Assembly (NCBI RefSeq): GCF_001306175.1
Contig: NZ_LGKN01000005.1
Location: 1 to 64,000 of the forward strand
Length of the DNA stretch: 64,000 bases
Source: Ardenticatena maritima
GTDB taxonomy: Bacteria > Chloroflexota > Anaerolineae > Ardenticatenales > Ardenticatenaceae
Reading direction: 5' to 3'
In this document: piece by piece, positions 53,768-61,281 of the stretch
How the letters are laid out: each line of letters begins with the position of its first letter
Numbering within the stretch: position 1 is the first letter of the stretch
Translations under genes and position numbers: made by a program
The notes under the pieces: model-generated
Told to the model about the DNA's origin: nothing
The model's database searches: none
The model's input: only the letters and a program-made list of their open reading frames with translations

Positions 53768-54262
53768 TTATGCTTTGTCGGTTGATGAACCGTTGGTCGC
53801 ATTGTAATCGTCCTGGTGCATTGAATCCAGCAGACGACTCAACAACGAGACCAAGGTTTGCAATTCATCGTCTTCAAACGACTCAAAAAGTTTCGCAATG
53901 AGCACGTTGTGTGCGGCATAGACTTCTTGCACCAATTCTAGCGCTCTTTCGGTCGGGATGACGAACACAACGCGACGGTCGAGGGGATTGCGGCGGCGCT
54001 CCACCAGGTTCAGCCGCTCAAGGCGATCAACAACGCCCGTCATGGTTGCCGCATCTTGTTGCGTGGCTTCGGCAAGTTGATTCATCGCGCACTGCCGCTC
54101 TTTGATCATGTACGCCAACGCCAAAAACTGCGGCAACGTAATGCCATAGCGGCTAATATGCTGGTTGAAGCGCTTTTGCGCAAGCCAACTCAGATGCATG
54201 AGCAGGCGCGAAGCCTGCTCGACAGCACGTTTTCGTTGGGCGTCATCAGATTGCCGTTTCAC
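53768..54262 (-). CDS. MarR family transcriptional regulator
   Basis: 164 residues. A winged helix with Q-R...L-P-Q-F-L-A-L-A-Y-M, M-N-Q-L-A-E-A-T-Q-Q-D-A-A-T-M-T-G-V-V-D-R-L-E-type recognition helix (about 60-85), and wing R-R-R-N-P-L-D-R-R-V-V-F-V-I (about 90-105). The GTG at 54262 with GAGGCGG upstream is preferred; a TTG five codons earlier is an alternative. The gene is followed directly by clpP, and a palindrome lies between its promoter and start, so it probably represses its own operon. Confidence 0.87.
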   Translation of the reverse strand: MKRQSDDAQRKRAVEQASRLLMHLSWLAQKRFNQHISRYGITLPQFLALAYMIKERQCAMNQLAEATQQDAATMTGVVDRLERLNLVERRRNPLDRRVVFVIPTERALELVQEVYAAHNVLIAKLFESFEDDELQTLVSLLSRLLDSMHQDDYNATNGSSTDKA

Positions 54263-54292
54263 ACATCCGCCTCGCAAAACACTTCATCACTT

Positions 54293-54302
54293 CAAAATTT
54301 TG
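54293..54302. promoter_or_regulatory. Possible MarR operator
   Basis: A perfect 10-bp palindrome CAAAATTTTG lies just downstream of the -10 box of the marR-clpP promoter, a typical place for an autorepressor site. The size is at the low end for MarR operators. Confidence 0.4.
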
Positions 54303-54310
54303 TGTTGCAA

Positions 54311-54338
54311 ATTATAGTCGGTGTGAAAGACACGTCAA
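54311..54338 (-). promoter_or_regulatory. Promoter of marR-clpP
   Basis: Minus strand -35 TTGACG, 16 bp, -10 TATAAT, about 49 bases before the GTG start. Confidence 0.72.
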
Positions 54339-54503
54339 TGCAGCGGCGTCTCCGGATTGAATGGCGGCCATTTTCTCATCCAATTCTCACACTCTCTCCA
54401 TAACTTCTCCACATTTTGAGCGTATACTTTCTGCAGAACGTGGGGGAGTGTGTCGGAACCAACAGAGGCATACGCCCTATTTCACCATCCAAGGAGGGGA
54501 CCC

Positions 54504-55181
54504 ATGAAACGCAAATGGCTTTTCGGACTTGGTGCGGCGGCGCTCGCATTGGCGTTGACGGCGGGCACGGTGTTTGTCAACACGTCGGTGGTGCACGCCG
54601 ACGCGCCGGACGGTGTGCCGCGCGGCAAAGGCTTCTGGAAGCACGCCGCCCCCTGGTTCGGGCGTGAGACGTTCAACACCTTGCTCGCTGAGGAATTGGG
54701 GATTTCGGTTGAGGAACTGGAAGCCGCCCGGCAACGCGCGCTCGACCGTGCGTTGGCGCTGGCGGTTGAAGAAGGTATCCTCTCCGAAGAAAAAGCCGAC
54801 CTCATCGAAGCCCGACATGTGATGCGCGACTACTTTGACCCGCTGGCGGTGCTTGCCGAGCAACTCGGCATGACGGTTGACGACGTCAAAGCCGCCATGC
54901 GCGACGGCTCGATTCGTGAGGCGCTGGCAACGCTTGACCGCCAGGCGCTGCGCGACGCCATGGAAGAAGCCTGGAACGCCGCCATTGACCAGGCGCTGGC
55001 GGACGGCGCTATTTCGGAAAGCGCCGCCGAACGTCTGCGCCAGATGCACGCCTTCAGCAATGGGTTGGGGCGCTACAGTGCGCCGGGGTGGTATCACCGT
55101 TACACCACGCCCGGCTTTGCCAAGCCGCACCCAGGGCGTGGGCATGCCTTTGGCAAACATGGCTTTGGATTTGACCGCTAA
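54504..55181 (+). CDS. Secreted helical protein, divergent from marR-clpP
   Basis: 225 residues. A signal peptide (M-K-R-K-W-L-F-G-L-G-A-A-A-L-A-L-A-L, cleaved after about V-H-A) precedes a mostly helical protein. Two similar units are visible: L-A-E-E-L-G-I-S-V-E-E-L-E-A-A near 60 and L-A-E-Q-L-G-M-T-V-D-D-V-K-A-A near 120, each followed by a helix ending in a G-I/A-I-S-E turn. The C-terminus is rich in Gly, His, Phe and Pro. No named family is recognised. AAGGAGGGG precedes the ATG. Confidence 0.75.
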   Translation: MKRKWLFGLGAAALALALTAGTVFVNTSVVHADAPDGVPRGKGFWKHAAPWFGRETFNTLLAEELGISVEELEAARQRALDRALALAVEEGILSEEKADLIEARHVMRDYFDPLAVLAEQLGMTVDDVKAAMRDGSIREALATLDRQALRDAMEEAWNAAIDQALADGAISESAAERLRQMHAFSNGLGRYSAPGWYHRYTTPGFAKPHPGRGHAFGKHGFGFDR

Positions 55182-55199
55182 CCCCCTCCCTCACACAAG

Positions 55200-55238
55200 A
55201 CGCCCGACGGATGCACTCCCGTCGGGCGTTTTGTTTTG
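55200..55238 (+). terminator. Terminator after the secreted helical protein
   Basis: ACGCCCGACGG pairs with CCGTCGGGCGT around an 8-nt loop, followed by TTTGTTTTG, 18 bases after the stop. Confidence 0.9.
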
Positions 55239-55264
55239 TTGCCAGGCGTCAACGCGGCTACACT
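55236..55264 (+). promoter_or_regulatory. Promoter of the VWA membrane protein
   Basis: -35 TTGTTG, 17 bp, -10 TACACT, 42 bases before the start codon and directly after the preceding terminator. Confidence 0.55.
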
Positions 55265-55305
55265 AGCCCTGACCTGAACAGACCAACGAACGTGGGAACG
55301 CGCGC

Positions 55306-57189
55306 ATGAACTTCCTGACGCCGCTGGCTTTGGGGCTTGCCGCCCTCAGTATCCCCATCATCGTGCTCTACCTGTTGCGCCGACGCCGCGAAGAGCGCGA
55401 GGTGTCAAGCACCTTGCTCTGGATGCGCATGGTGCGCGACCTGGAAGCCAATGCGCCCTGGCAACGCTTGCAGCGCCATCTCCTGCTCTTTTTGCAATTG
55501 CTGGCGTTGCTCCTGCTGACGCTGGCGGCGGCACGCCCCTTCATCCGTGTGGCGGGGGAAAGCGCCGAAACCGTGGTGGTGGTGCTGGATACATCTCTGA
55601 GCATGGCCGCCGCTGACACTGACGACGGCACGCGCTTTGAAAGCGCCAAACGCGCCGTCTTGAACGCCTTCGACCAAATGCCCACAAATGGGCGGCTCAC
55701 GCTCCTGACCGCCGGCATAACGGCGCAATTGCGGCTCGCCAACTCACACGACCGCCTGGCGCTGCAAGAGATACTCGACACCCTCCACCCCACCGACCCC
55801 GACAGCAACCTGACGCCCGCGCTGTTGCTCGCCGGCGCAACCGTCGCCCGCCAGCCCAACAGTCGCATCATCGTGGTAAGCGACGGGGCGGTGCGCCCCC
55901 CCGATACGCCCATCACACTCAGCGCGCCGGTCGCATTCGTGCGTGTGGGTAGCCGCGGCGACAACGCCGGCATTGCGATTGCGCGCCTGGAACGCGCCCA
56001 AAACGAAACGCAACTCTACGTGCAGGTGCGCGCCTTCGGCGAAACCGAAAGCGCACGGCGTATCGTGGTTGAAAGCGTGGACGGAACGCCACTTGCCGCT
56101 TTTGAAGTGGTTGCACCGCCCAACGGCTACGCCGACCACACGTTTGCCCTGCCCGCCGTCGAAGCCGTGCATGTGCGGCTTTCCCCCACCGATTTCTACC
56201 CGCTGGATGATGAAGCGTGGGCGGTGCTCCCCGCCGCCGACCGCCGCCGCGTGCGGTTGGTGACGCAAGGCAACATTTTCCTGCAAACGGCGCTGGCGCT
56301 GCTGCCCGGCGTGGAAACCGAAGTCGTGCCGCTGGACGCTGACCTGAGCAACGCCGCCCCCGCCGACCTGACCATCCTTGACGCCGGCTGGCAAGGCGAA
56401 GCCCTGCCGGAAGGCAACCTCTTCGTGATTGCCCCCATGCAAAGCACGCCCCCCATCACCGTCACGGGGGCGCTTTCGCTGCCGGTTGCCGCCCCCGCCA
56501 CCGCCAACGACCCGCTGCTAGCCTACGTAGACCTGGACGACCTCGCCATCCTCGACGGCGTGGCGACGGCACTGCCGCCGTGGGCGCGCCCCGTGCTGAT
56601 TGACCGCGCCAGCGGTGCGCCTTTGCTCTGGCTCGGCGAAGAGAACGGGCGCGCCATTGGCTTGCTCGCGTTCGACCTGCACCACAGCGATTTGCCGCTA
56701 CGGGTGGCGTTCCCCGTCCTGATTGCCAACCTTGTGGACGCTCTCACCACCAGCCGCGCCGACGTGCCCGCCAGTACGGTTGTCGGGCGTCCGTTGCGCG
56801 TGCAAGTGCCGCCCCCCATCAGCGCCGTTCCCATCACACTGCCCAACGGGCGCACCACCACGCCGGAACCGCGCAACGGCGCGATCACGTTCACCCCGCA
56901 AGAGCGCGGCATCTACCGCATGCAGTGGGGCGACGAAGAAACCGCCTTCGCCGTCAACGCCTTCACGGAACAAGAAAGCAACCTCACCCCCGCCGAAAGC
57001 CTGCGTGTCGGCATCACCACCGACGGCGCGGCGCGTCCCCTGCCCACCGAAGAAGGACGCCGCGAAGTATGGCGCTGGCTGGCGCTAGCCGCCTTTGCCG
57101 TGCTCGTGCTGGAATGGCTCATCGCCCATCGCGACGCCTGGCGTCTGCGTCGCGTCGGCAAATGGGGCTGGCATCACCACCGCTCCTGA
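55306..57189 (+). CDS. BatA/VWA domain membrane protein
   Basis: 627 residues. The N-terminus is the BatA-type aerotolerance domain: L-T-P-L-A-L-G-L-A-A-L-S-I-P-I-I-V-L-Y-L-L-R-R-R-R (helix about 5-25) and a second helix about 60-78 ending A-A-R-P-F. A VWA domain follows (about 85-230) with D-T-S-L-S-M as a MIDAS motif (canonical D-x-S-x-S), then beta-rich extracytoplasmic domains, and a last helix at about 585-605. It resembles the Chloroflexota VWA proteins that pair with MoxR ATPases; no moxR gene is adjacent. Role unknown. Confidence 0.88.
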   Translation: MNFLTPLALGLAALSIPIIVLYLLRRRREEREVSSTLLWMRMVRDLEANAPWQRLQRHLLLFLQLLALLLLTLAAARPFIRVAGESAETVVVVLDTSLSMAAADTDDGTRFESAKRAVLNAFDQMPTNGRLTLLTAGITAQLRLANSHDRLALQEILDTLHPTDPDSNLTPALLLAGATVARQPNSRIIVVSDGAVRPPDTPITLSAPVAFVRVGSRGDNAGIAIARLERAQNETQLYVQVRAFGETESARRIVVESVDGTPLAAFEVVAPPNGYADHTFALPAVEAVHVRLSPTDFYPLDDEAWAVLPAADRRRVRLVTQGNIFLQTALALLPGVETEVVPLDADLSNAAPADLTILDAGWQGEALPEGNLFVIAPMQSTPPITVTGALSLPVAAPATANDPLLAYVDLDDLAILDGVATALPPWARPVLIDRASGAPLLWLGEENGRAIGLLAFDLHHSDLPLRVAFPVLIANLVDALTTSRADVPASTVVGRPLRVQVPPPISAVPITLPNGRTTTPEPRNGAITFTPQERGIYRMQWGDEETAFAVNAFTEQESNLTPAESLRVGITTDGAARPLPTEEGRREVWRWLALAAFAVLVLEWLIAHRDAWRLRRVGKWGWHHHRS

Positions 57190-57280
57190 CCGCTTCGCGC
57201 GCAAAGGCTTGTGAGTTTGCCCCCCTTGCATACAATGCCGATGACCAACACCAATGAAGCCTGCGCACAGGGGGCAAACC

Positions 57281-57691
57281 GTGCAAGTGGAAGTCTTTAC
57301 GCTCTGCGACGCCGCAACCGATACATTCGGCAAACTGAATATCCTCGGCGCTTTCGACACCATCACGGCGCACAAAGTCCCCGTGGTGCATCGCCAATGC
57401 GCCATTGCCCTGCGCTTGCGTTTTCGGCGCGTCGAAGGCTCGCTGCACCGTCTGGCGCTGGCGTTCGTGGATGAAGACGGGCACAACGTGCTCCCACCCC
57501 TGAACACCCAAATCACCGTTCCTTTTGGCGAACACGACCTGACGCGCGCCGTCAATTTCATCTTGAACCTGCAAAACCTCACGCTTCAATCATTTGGGGA
57601 ATACGCCATCGAACTGGCGGTTGACGGGCGGCTCGAAGCCTCGCTCCCGCTGTATGTGCGCCCCGCCACGCAAAAGGAGCAAGAAGCATGA
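57281..57691 (+). CDS. DUF6941-like small protein
   Basis: 136 residues from a GTG at 57281 (AGGGGG upstream), which matches the usual family start V-E-V-F-T-L-C-D-A; an in-frame ATG at 57254 would add nine residues. F-G-K-L-N-I-L-G-A-F-D-T-I near residue 18 is the recognisable motif. The rest is predicted beta-sandwich with F-G-E-Y-A-I-E-L-A-V-D-G. Such proteins are of unknown role. It overlaps tmk by ATGA. Confidence 0.7.
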   Translation: MQVEVFTLCDAATDTFGKLNILGAFDTITAHKVPVVHRQCAIALRLRFRRVEGSLHRLALAFVDEDGHNVLPPLNTQITVPFGEHDLTRAVNFILNLQNLTLQSFGEYAIELAVDGRLEASLPLYVRPATQKEQEA

Positions 57692-58332
57692 GACGCGGGC
57701 TTTTCATCACGTTTGAAGGACCAGAAGGCGCGGGCAAAACCACCGTCATTCGCGCGGTTGCCGAACACCTACGCCAACGGGGCTACAACGTCGTGCTGAC
57801 GCGGGAACCGGGCGGAACACCTATCGGCGACCAAATCCGCACCGTCCTGCTCTCACCGGACAACAACGCCATGCACCCCGAAACCGAGTTGTTGCTGTTC
57901 AGCGCGGCGCGGGCGCAACATGTTCGCGAACGCATCTTGCCCGCACTTGAAGAGGGCGCGATTGTGCTGTGCGACCGGTTCGCCGATTCAACCCTCGCAT
58001 ACCAGGGCTACGGGCGCGGGCTCGACCTGCCCGCCCTGCACGCCATCACCCAATTCGCCACGGGCGGCCTCACACCCGACCTCACCATCCTGCTCGACAT
58101 TGACCCCGCCCAGGGGTTGGCACGCCGCCGCGCCGCCAGCGCCCAAGGCGCTGAGTGGAATCGCATCGACAACGATGAATTGGCGTTGCACCAACGCGTG
58201 CGCGAAGGATATTTGCGGCTCGCCGCCGAGAACCCTGAGCGGTGGGTTGTGGTGGACGCTTCCGCCCCTGTTGACGACGTGATCGCGCAGGTGATTGCCG
58301 CCATCGAAGAACACTTGAAGAAAAAAGCCTGA
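57688..58332 (+). CDS. tmk: Thymidylate kinase
   Basis: 214 residues. It phosphorylates dTMP to dTDP. P-loop F-E-G-P-E-G-A-G-K-T-T (9-19), the DR motif C-D-R-F-A-D-S-T-L-A-Y-Q-G (near 95-107), and L-T-R-E-P-G-G-T-P-I-G are all present. Length is normal. The start overlaps the stop of the preceding small gene. Confidence 0.97.
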   Translation: MRRGLFITFEGPEGAGKTTVIRAVAEHLRQRGYNVVLTREPGGTPIGDQIRTVLLSPDNNAMHPETELLLFSAARAQHVRERILPALEEGAIVLCDRFADSTLAYQGYGRGLDLPALHAITQFATGGLTPDLTILLDIDPAQGLARRRAASAQGAEWNRIDNDELALHQRVREGYLRLAAENPERWVVVDASAPVDDVIAQVIAAIEEHLKKKA

Positions 58333-58351
58333 CAGGCACTCTGTCAGGCTT
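58325..58351. terminator. Bidirectional terminator between tmk and the zinc-ribbon gene
   Basis: AAGCCTGACAG-GCACT-CTGTCAGGCTT. The stem overlaps the end of tmk and touches the stop codon of the convergent gene; on the minus strand TTTTTTC follows. Confidence 0.85.
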
Positions 58352-58755
58352 TACATGACCATGTCAATCCCGCCACCGCCGCCACCGCCGAACGAATCGC
58401 CCAGCGATTCCTCGATGCTCTCAGGGTCTTCCCCCGCCTCCAACCGTTCAACCACTTCATCAAACTCATCGCCCAACTCGTCGCCCAATTCGCCCCCCAA
58501 CTCTTCCTTCATCTTGCGCATGAAACGCGCCATGCTCTTGGGGTCGTTTTCGTCAAAATCCCCCCAGCGGTCGGGGTCAGCCAGGGCTTCCAAGCGCGCC
58601 TCTTCGGAGCGCACCACCGACACCTTAGAGATGAGCCGCTTCAACTGGTCGCTTCCACACCGCGGGCAATTGGGTTGCTGAATGTTGTGGATACTCCGAT
58701 GCAACACCGTCACCTTACGCCCACACGCCTGACAGCGATATTCGTAAATCGGCAT
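58351..58755 (-). CDS. FmdB family zinc-ribbon protein
   Basis: 134 residues. The N-terminal M-P-I-Y-E-Y-R-C-Q-A-C-G...C-P-R-C-G-S (1-37) is a one-zinc ribbon of the FmdB/putative regulatory protein family. Residues about 60-120 are highly acidic (repeated G-E-L-G-D-E-L-G-D-E-F-D-E) and the end is a Gly run followed by I-D-M-V-M. Function is unknown; some homologues are said to regulate amidases. AAGGAGG precedes the ATG at 58755. Confidence 0.88.
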   Translation of the reverse strand: MPIYEYRCQACGRKVTVLHRSIHNIQQPNCPRCGSDQLKRLISKVSVVRSEEARLEALADPDRWGDFDENDPKSMARFMRKMKEELGGELGDELGDEFDEVVERLEAGEDPESIEESLGDSFGGGGGGGIDMVM

Positions 58756-58891
58756 ACGCGCCTCCTTCCACTTCCCCTCTGTTTTTCGCTTCTTGTTTCC
58801 TGCGGGGATCAATTACAATAAATCTTGACCGTGCATTATAATGCCATCCAAGCAGAGCCAACAAAAAGGGTGTGCGCCCGTGAGGAGAAAC

Positions 58892-59557
58892 ATGAGCAAA
58901 GAGCACTTGTTGCAAGAACTGGAAGCGCTCGATTTCGCCCCTGACCGCGAACCTTATTTGCCGCCGCCTTCGCCGCTGGTCATCGTCATTTCGGGTCCCA
59001 GCGGCGTCGGCAAAGATGCAACCATCAAGCGCATGCAAGAATTGGGCGTGCCGTTTCATTTCGTCGTCACCGCCACAACACGCCCACGCCGCCCTGGTGA
59101 AGTCCACGGCAAGGATTACTTTTTCGTCTCGCTGGAAGAATTCGCCGAGATGATTGAGAAAGGGGAACTGCTGGAATACGCCGTGGTGTATGGCGACTAC
59201 AAAGGCATCCCCAAACAACAGGTGCGCGAGGCGCTTGCCAGCGGCAAAGACGTGGTCTTGCGGATTGACGTGCAAGGGGCGGCGACCATTCGCAAAATCA
59301 TCCCCAACGCGATCTTCATCTTCCTGACCGCCGAGAGCGAGGAAGAACTCGTCTTGCGCCTCATGGAACGCAAGACCGAACCGCCCGACAAACTCAAACT
59401 GCGTATTGCAACAGCGCGGCAAGAGATGAAGCGGTTGGATGAGTTCGACTATGTTGTTGTCAACCGCGACGGCGCGCTGGATGAGACCGTCCACCGCATT
59501 TGCGCCATTGTGGAAGCCGAAAAATGCCGTGTACGCCAACGGGTGATTGAATTGTGA
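58892..59557 (+). CDS. gmk: Guanylate kinase
   Basis: 221 residues. It phosphorylates GMP. P-loop I-S-G-P-S-G-V-G-K-D-A near 36-46 has Asp where most guanylate kinases have Ser/Thr. Other motifs: T-A-T-T-R-P-R-R-P-G-E-V-H-G-K-D-Y-F-F, L-L-E-Y-A-V-V-Y-G-D-Y-K-G-I-P and D-V-Q-G-A. The N-terminus is about 25 residues longer than E. coli Gmk. The start at 58892 has GAGGAG; -10-like TATAAT at 58837-58842 has no clear -35. Confidence 0.94.
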   Translation: MSKEHLLQELEALDFAPDREPYLPPPSPLVIVISGPSGVGKDATIKRMQELGVPFHFVVTATTRPRRPGEVHGKDYFFVSLEEFAEMIEKGELLEYAVVYGDYKGIPKQQVREALASGKDVVLRIDVQGAATIRKIIPNAIFIFLTAESEEELVLRLMERKTEPPDKLKLRIATARQEMKRLDEFDYVVVNRDGALDETVHRICAIVEAEKCRVRQRVIEL

Positions 59558-59567
59558 GGACGCGCGA

Positions 59568-60404
59568 ATGAGCACATCTCCACCACTGCCGGAACGCCCT
59601 CCACGGATTCTGCCGCTTTATCGTGTTTGGCTCACGTATCTGCTCATTCTCATCAATCTGGGCGTCTTTCTGGTGGAGACGGTGCTGGGGCTTCTGTGGG
59701 GCGCCGGTCTCAACGCCACCACAAACACCTGCATGTTGCTCTTCTTTGGCGCAAAATTCAATCTGTTCATTCAGGCGGGGCAATACTGGCGACTGATTAC
59801 GCCGATTTTTCTGCACATTGGCATCTTCCACTTGCTTGTGAACATGTTTGCCCTGCGCATTTTGGGAAGCGATATTGAGAGCCTTTTCGGCACGGCGCGC
59901 TTTGCCATCATCTATCTGGTGGCGGGAGTAGGCGGCACGATTGCCAGCATGTTGTTCAATTCGTCCATCTCGGCGGGCGCATCCGGCGCCATTTTTGGAC
60001 TGATTGGCGCCGAAGCCGTCTTCCTTTACATCAACCGTGATTCGCTGGGCATTTTCAGCGATGACCGCCTGCAAAGTCTCCTCGGCGTTATCATCATCAA
60101 CCTGCTGTTTGGCGTTGCCGTGCCGGGCATTGACAACGCCGGGCATATCGGCGGCTTGCTTACGGGGGCGCTGGTGGGCTGGCTGCTCTCGCCGCGCTAC
60201 GAAGAAATCCCCGCCACCCTGCCAGACGGTCGACCGGTCATCGCCATACGCGACACGAACCCGCTGCGCCGCTCACTTCCCAAAGTTGCGGCGCTCGTGC
60301 TTGTGATTGTTGTTCTCGTTCCACCGCTGAGCCGCTATGCGCCCACAGACCACATTGACGTGCGGGTTGCCCGCGCATGTGGCTATCACATCACGTCGCG
60401 CTGA
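59568..60404 (+). CDS. Rhomboid family intramembrane serine protease
   Basis: 278 residues with six or seven membrane helices. Catalytic Ser in G-A-S-G-A-I-F-G (near 139) and His in D-N-A-G-H-I-G-G-L-L-T-G (near 191) are present, as is the W-R-L-I-T-P-I-F-L-H-I-G-I-F-H-L-L-V-N-M segment. Rhomboids cleave membrane proteins within the bilayer. It starts 10 bases after gmk. The last 50 residues (after the seventh helix) are not conserved. Confidence 0.93.
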   Translation: MSTSPPLPERPPRILPLYRVWLTYLLILINLGVFLVETVLGLLWGAGLNATTNTCMLLFFGAKFNLFIQAGQYWRLITPIFLHIGIFHLLVNMFALRILGSDIESLFGTARFAIIYLVAGVGGTIASMLFNSSISAGASGAIFGLIGAEAVFLYINRDSLGIFSDDRLQSLLGVIIINLLFGVAVPGIDNAGHIGGLLTGALVGWLLSPRYEEIPATLPDGRPVIAIRDTNPLRRSLPKVAALVLVIVVLVPPLSRYAPTDHIDVRVARACGYHITSR

Positions 60405-60434
60405 ACCAACTCCGCCAATGAGAGGAGGGGCACG

Positions 60435-61262
60435 ATGAACGCCTTGCATGTTCGCCAATCACCCATCGCCGGCACCTGGTATCCGGGGGACGCGTTCACC
60501 CTACGGGCAACCATTCGCCGCCTGCTGGACGAAGCCGAACCGCCCCCGCTTCCATCAACGCCGTTCGGTTTCATTGTGCCCCACGCCGGCTTGGCGTACA
60601 GCGGTCCCACCGCGGCGCACGCCTACAAACTGCTCGAAGGTCGCCGCGTTGAACGTGTGTTTGTGCTCGGTCCCAGCCATTTCGCCTACGTGGGCGACGC
60701 GGCGACAACCTCGGAACCGGCGTGGGCGACCCCGCTGGGCATTGTGCCGCTCGCGCTGGATGCGCTGAGTGCGCTGGCGGAACGCTTCCCGCTCAATGCC
60801 ACCCGCGGCGACCGCGAACATAGCATCGAAATACAACTTCCATTCCTGCAAGTGGTGCTCGACCGCTTTGAACTGGCGCCGCTTATGCTCAGCGCCCACA
60901 CGGTTTCAGCCTGTCGCCGCCTGGCGGACGCCCTCGTCCACGTGTTCAACCCCAAAACCGACATCATCCTTGCCAGTAGCGACCTGAGCCACCTCAACGA
61001 TTATCGCCTGGTGGAAGAACGGGACGCCGAATTTGTGGCGGCGCTGGAAGCCTTCGACATTGAGCGCATTGCCGAACTGGCGGTTGACCCCGAAACAACC
61101 GTGTGCGGGCGCTTCCCCATCCTGACGCTGCTCTTCGTCGCCCAAACCCTTGGTTTCACCAACCTCACCGTCCTGCACCAGACCCACAGCGGACACGTGA
61201 CAGGTATGCTTGTGCCGGGGCAATACACCGTCGGCTATCTCGCCGCCGCCATCCATGCATAA
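60435..61262 (+). CDS. amrB: MEMO1-family protein (AmmeMemoRadiSam system protein B)
   Basis: 275 residues. It has the MEMO core: S-P-I-A-G-T-W-Y-P-G-D near residue 9, P-H-A-G-L-A-Y-S-G near 50, G-P-S-H and E-H-S-I-E-I-Q-L-P-F-L-Q, S-S-D-L-S-H, all metal-site or fold residues of this dioxygenase-like family. The usual partners AMMECR1 and radical SAM AmrS are not in the window. GAGGAGG precedes the ATG. Confidence 0.9.
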   Translation: MNALHVRQSPIAGTWYPGDAFTLRATIRRLLDEAEPPPLPSTPFGFIVPHAGLAYSGPTAAHAYKLLEGRRVERVFVLGPSHFAYVGDAATTSEPAWATPLGIVPLALDALSALAERFPLNATRGDREHSIEIQLPFLQVVLDRFELAPLMLSAHTVSACRRLADALVHVFNPKTDIILASSDLSHLNDYRLVEERDAEFVAALEAFDIERIAELAVDPETTVCGRFPILTLLFVAQTLGFTNLTVLHQTHSGHVTGMLVPGQYTVGYLAAAIHA

Positions 61263-61281
61263 CCCAAGCGGAGCCAGGCGT

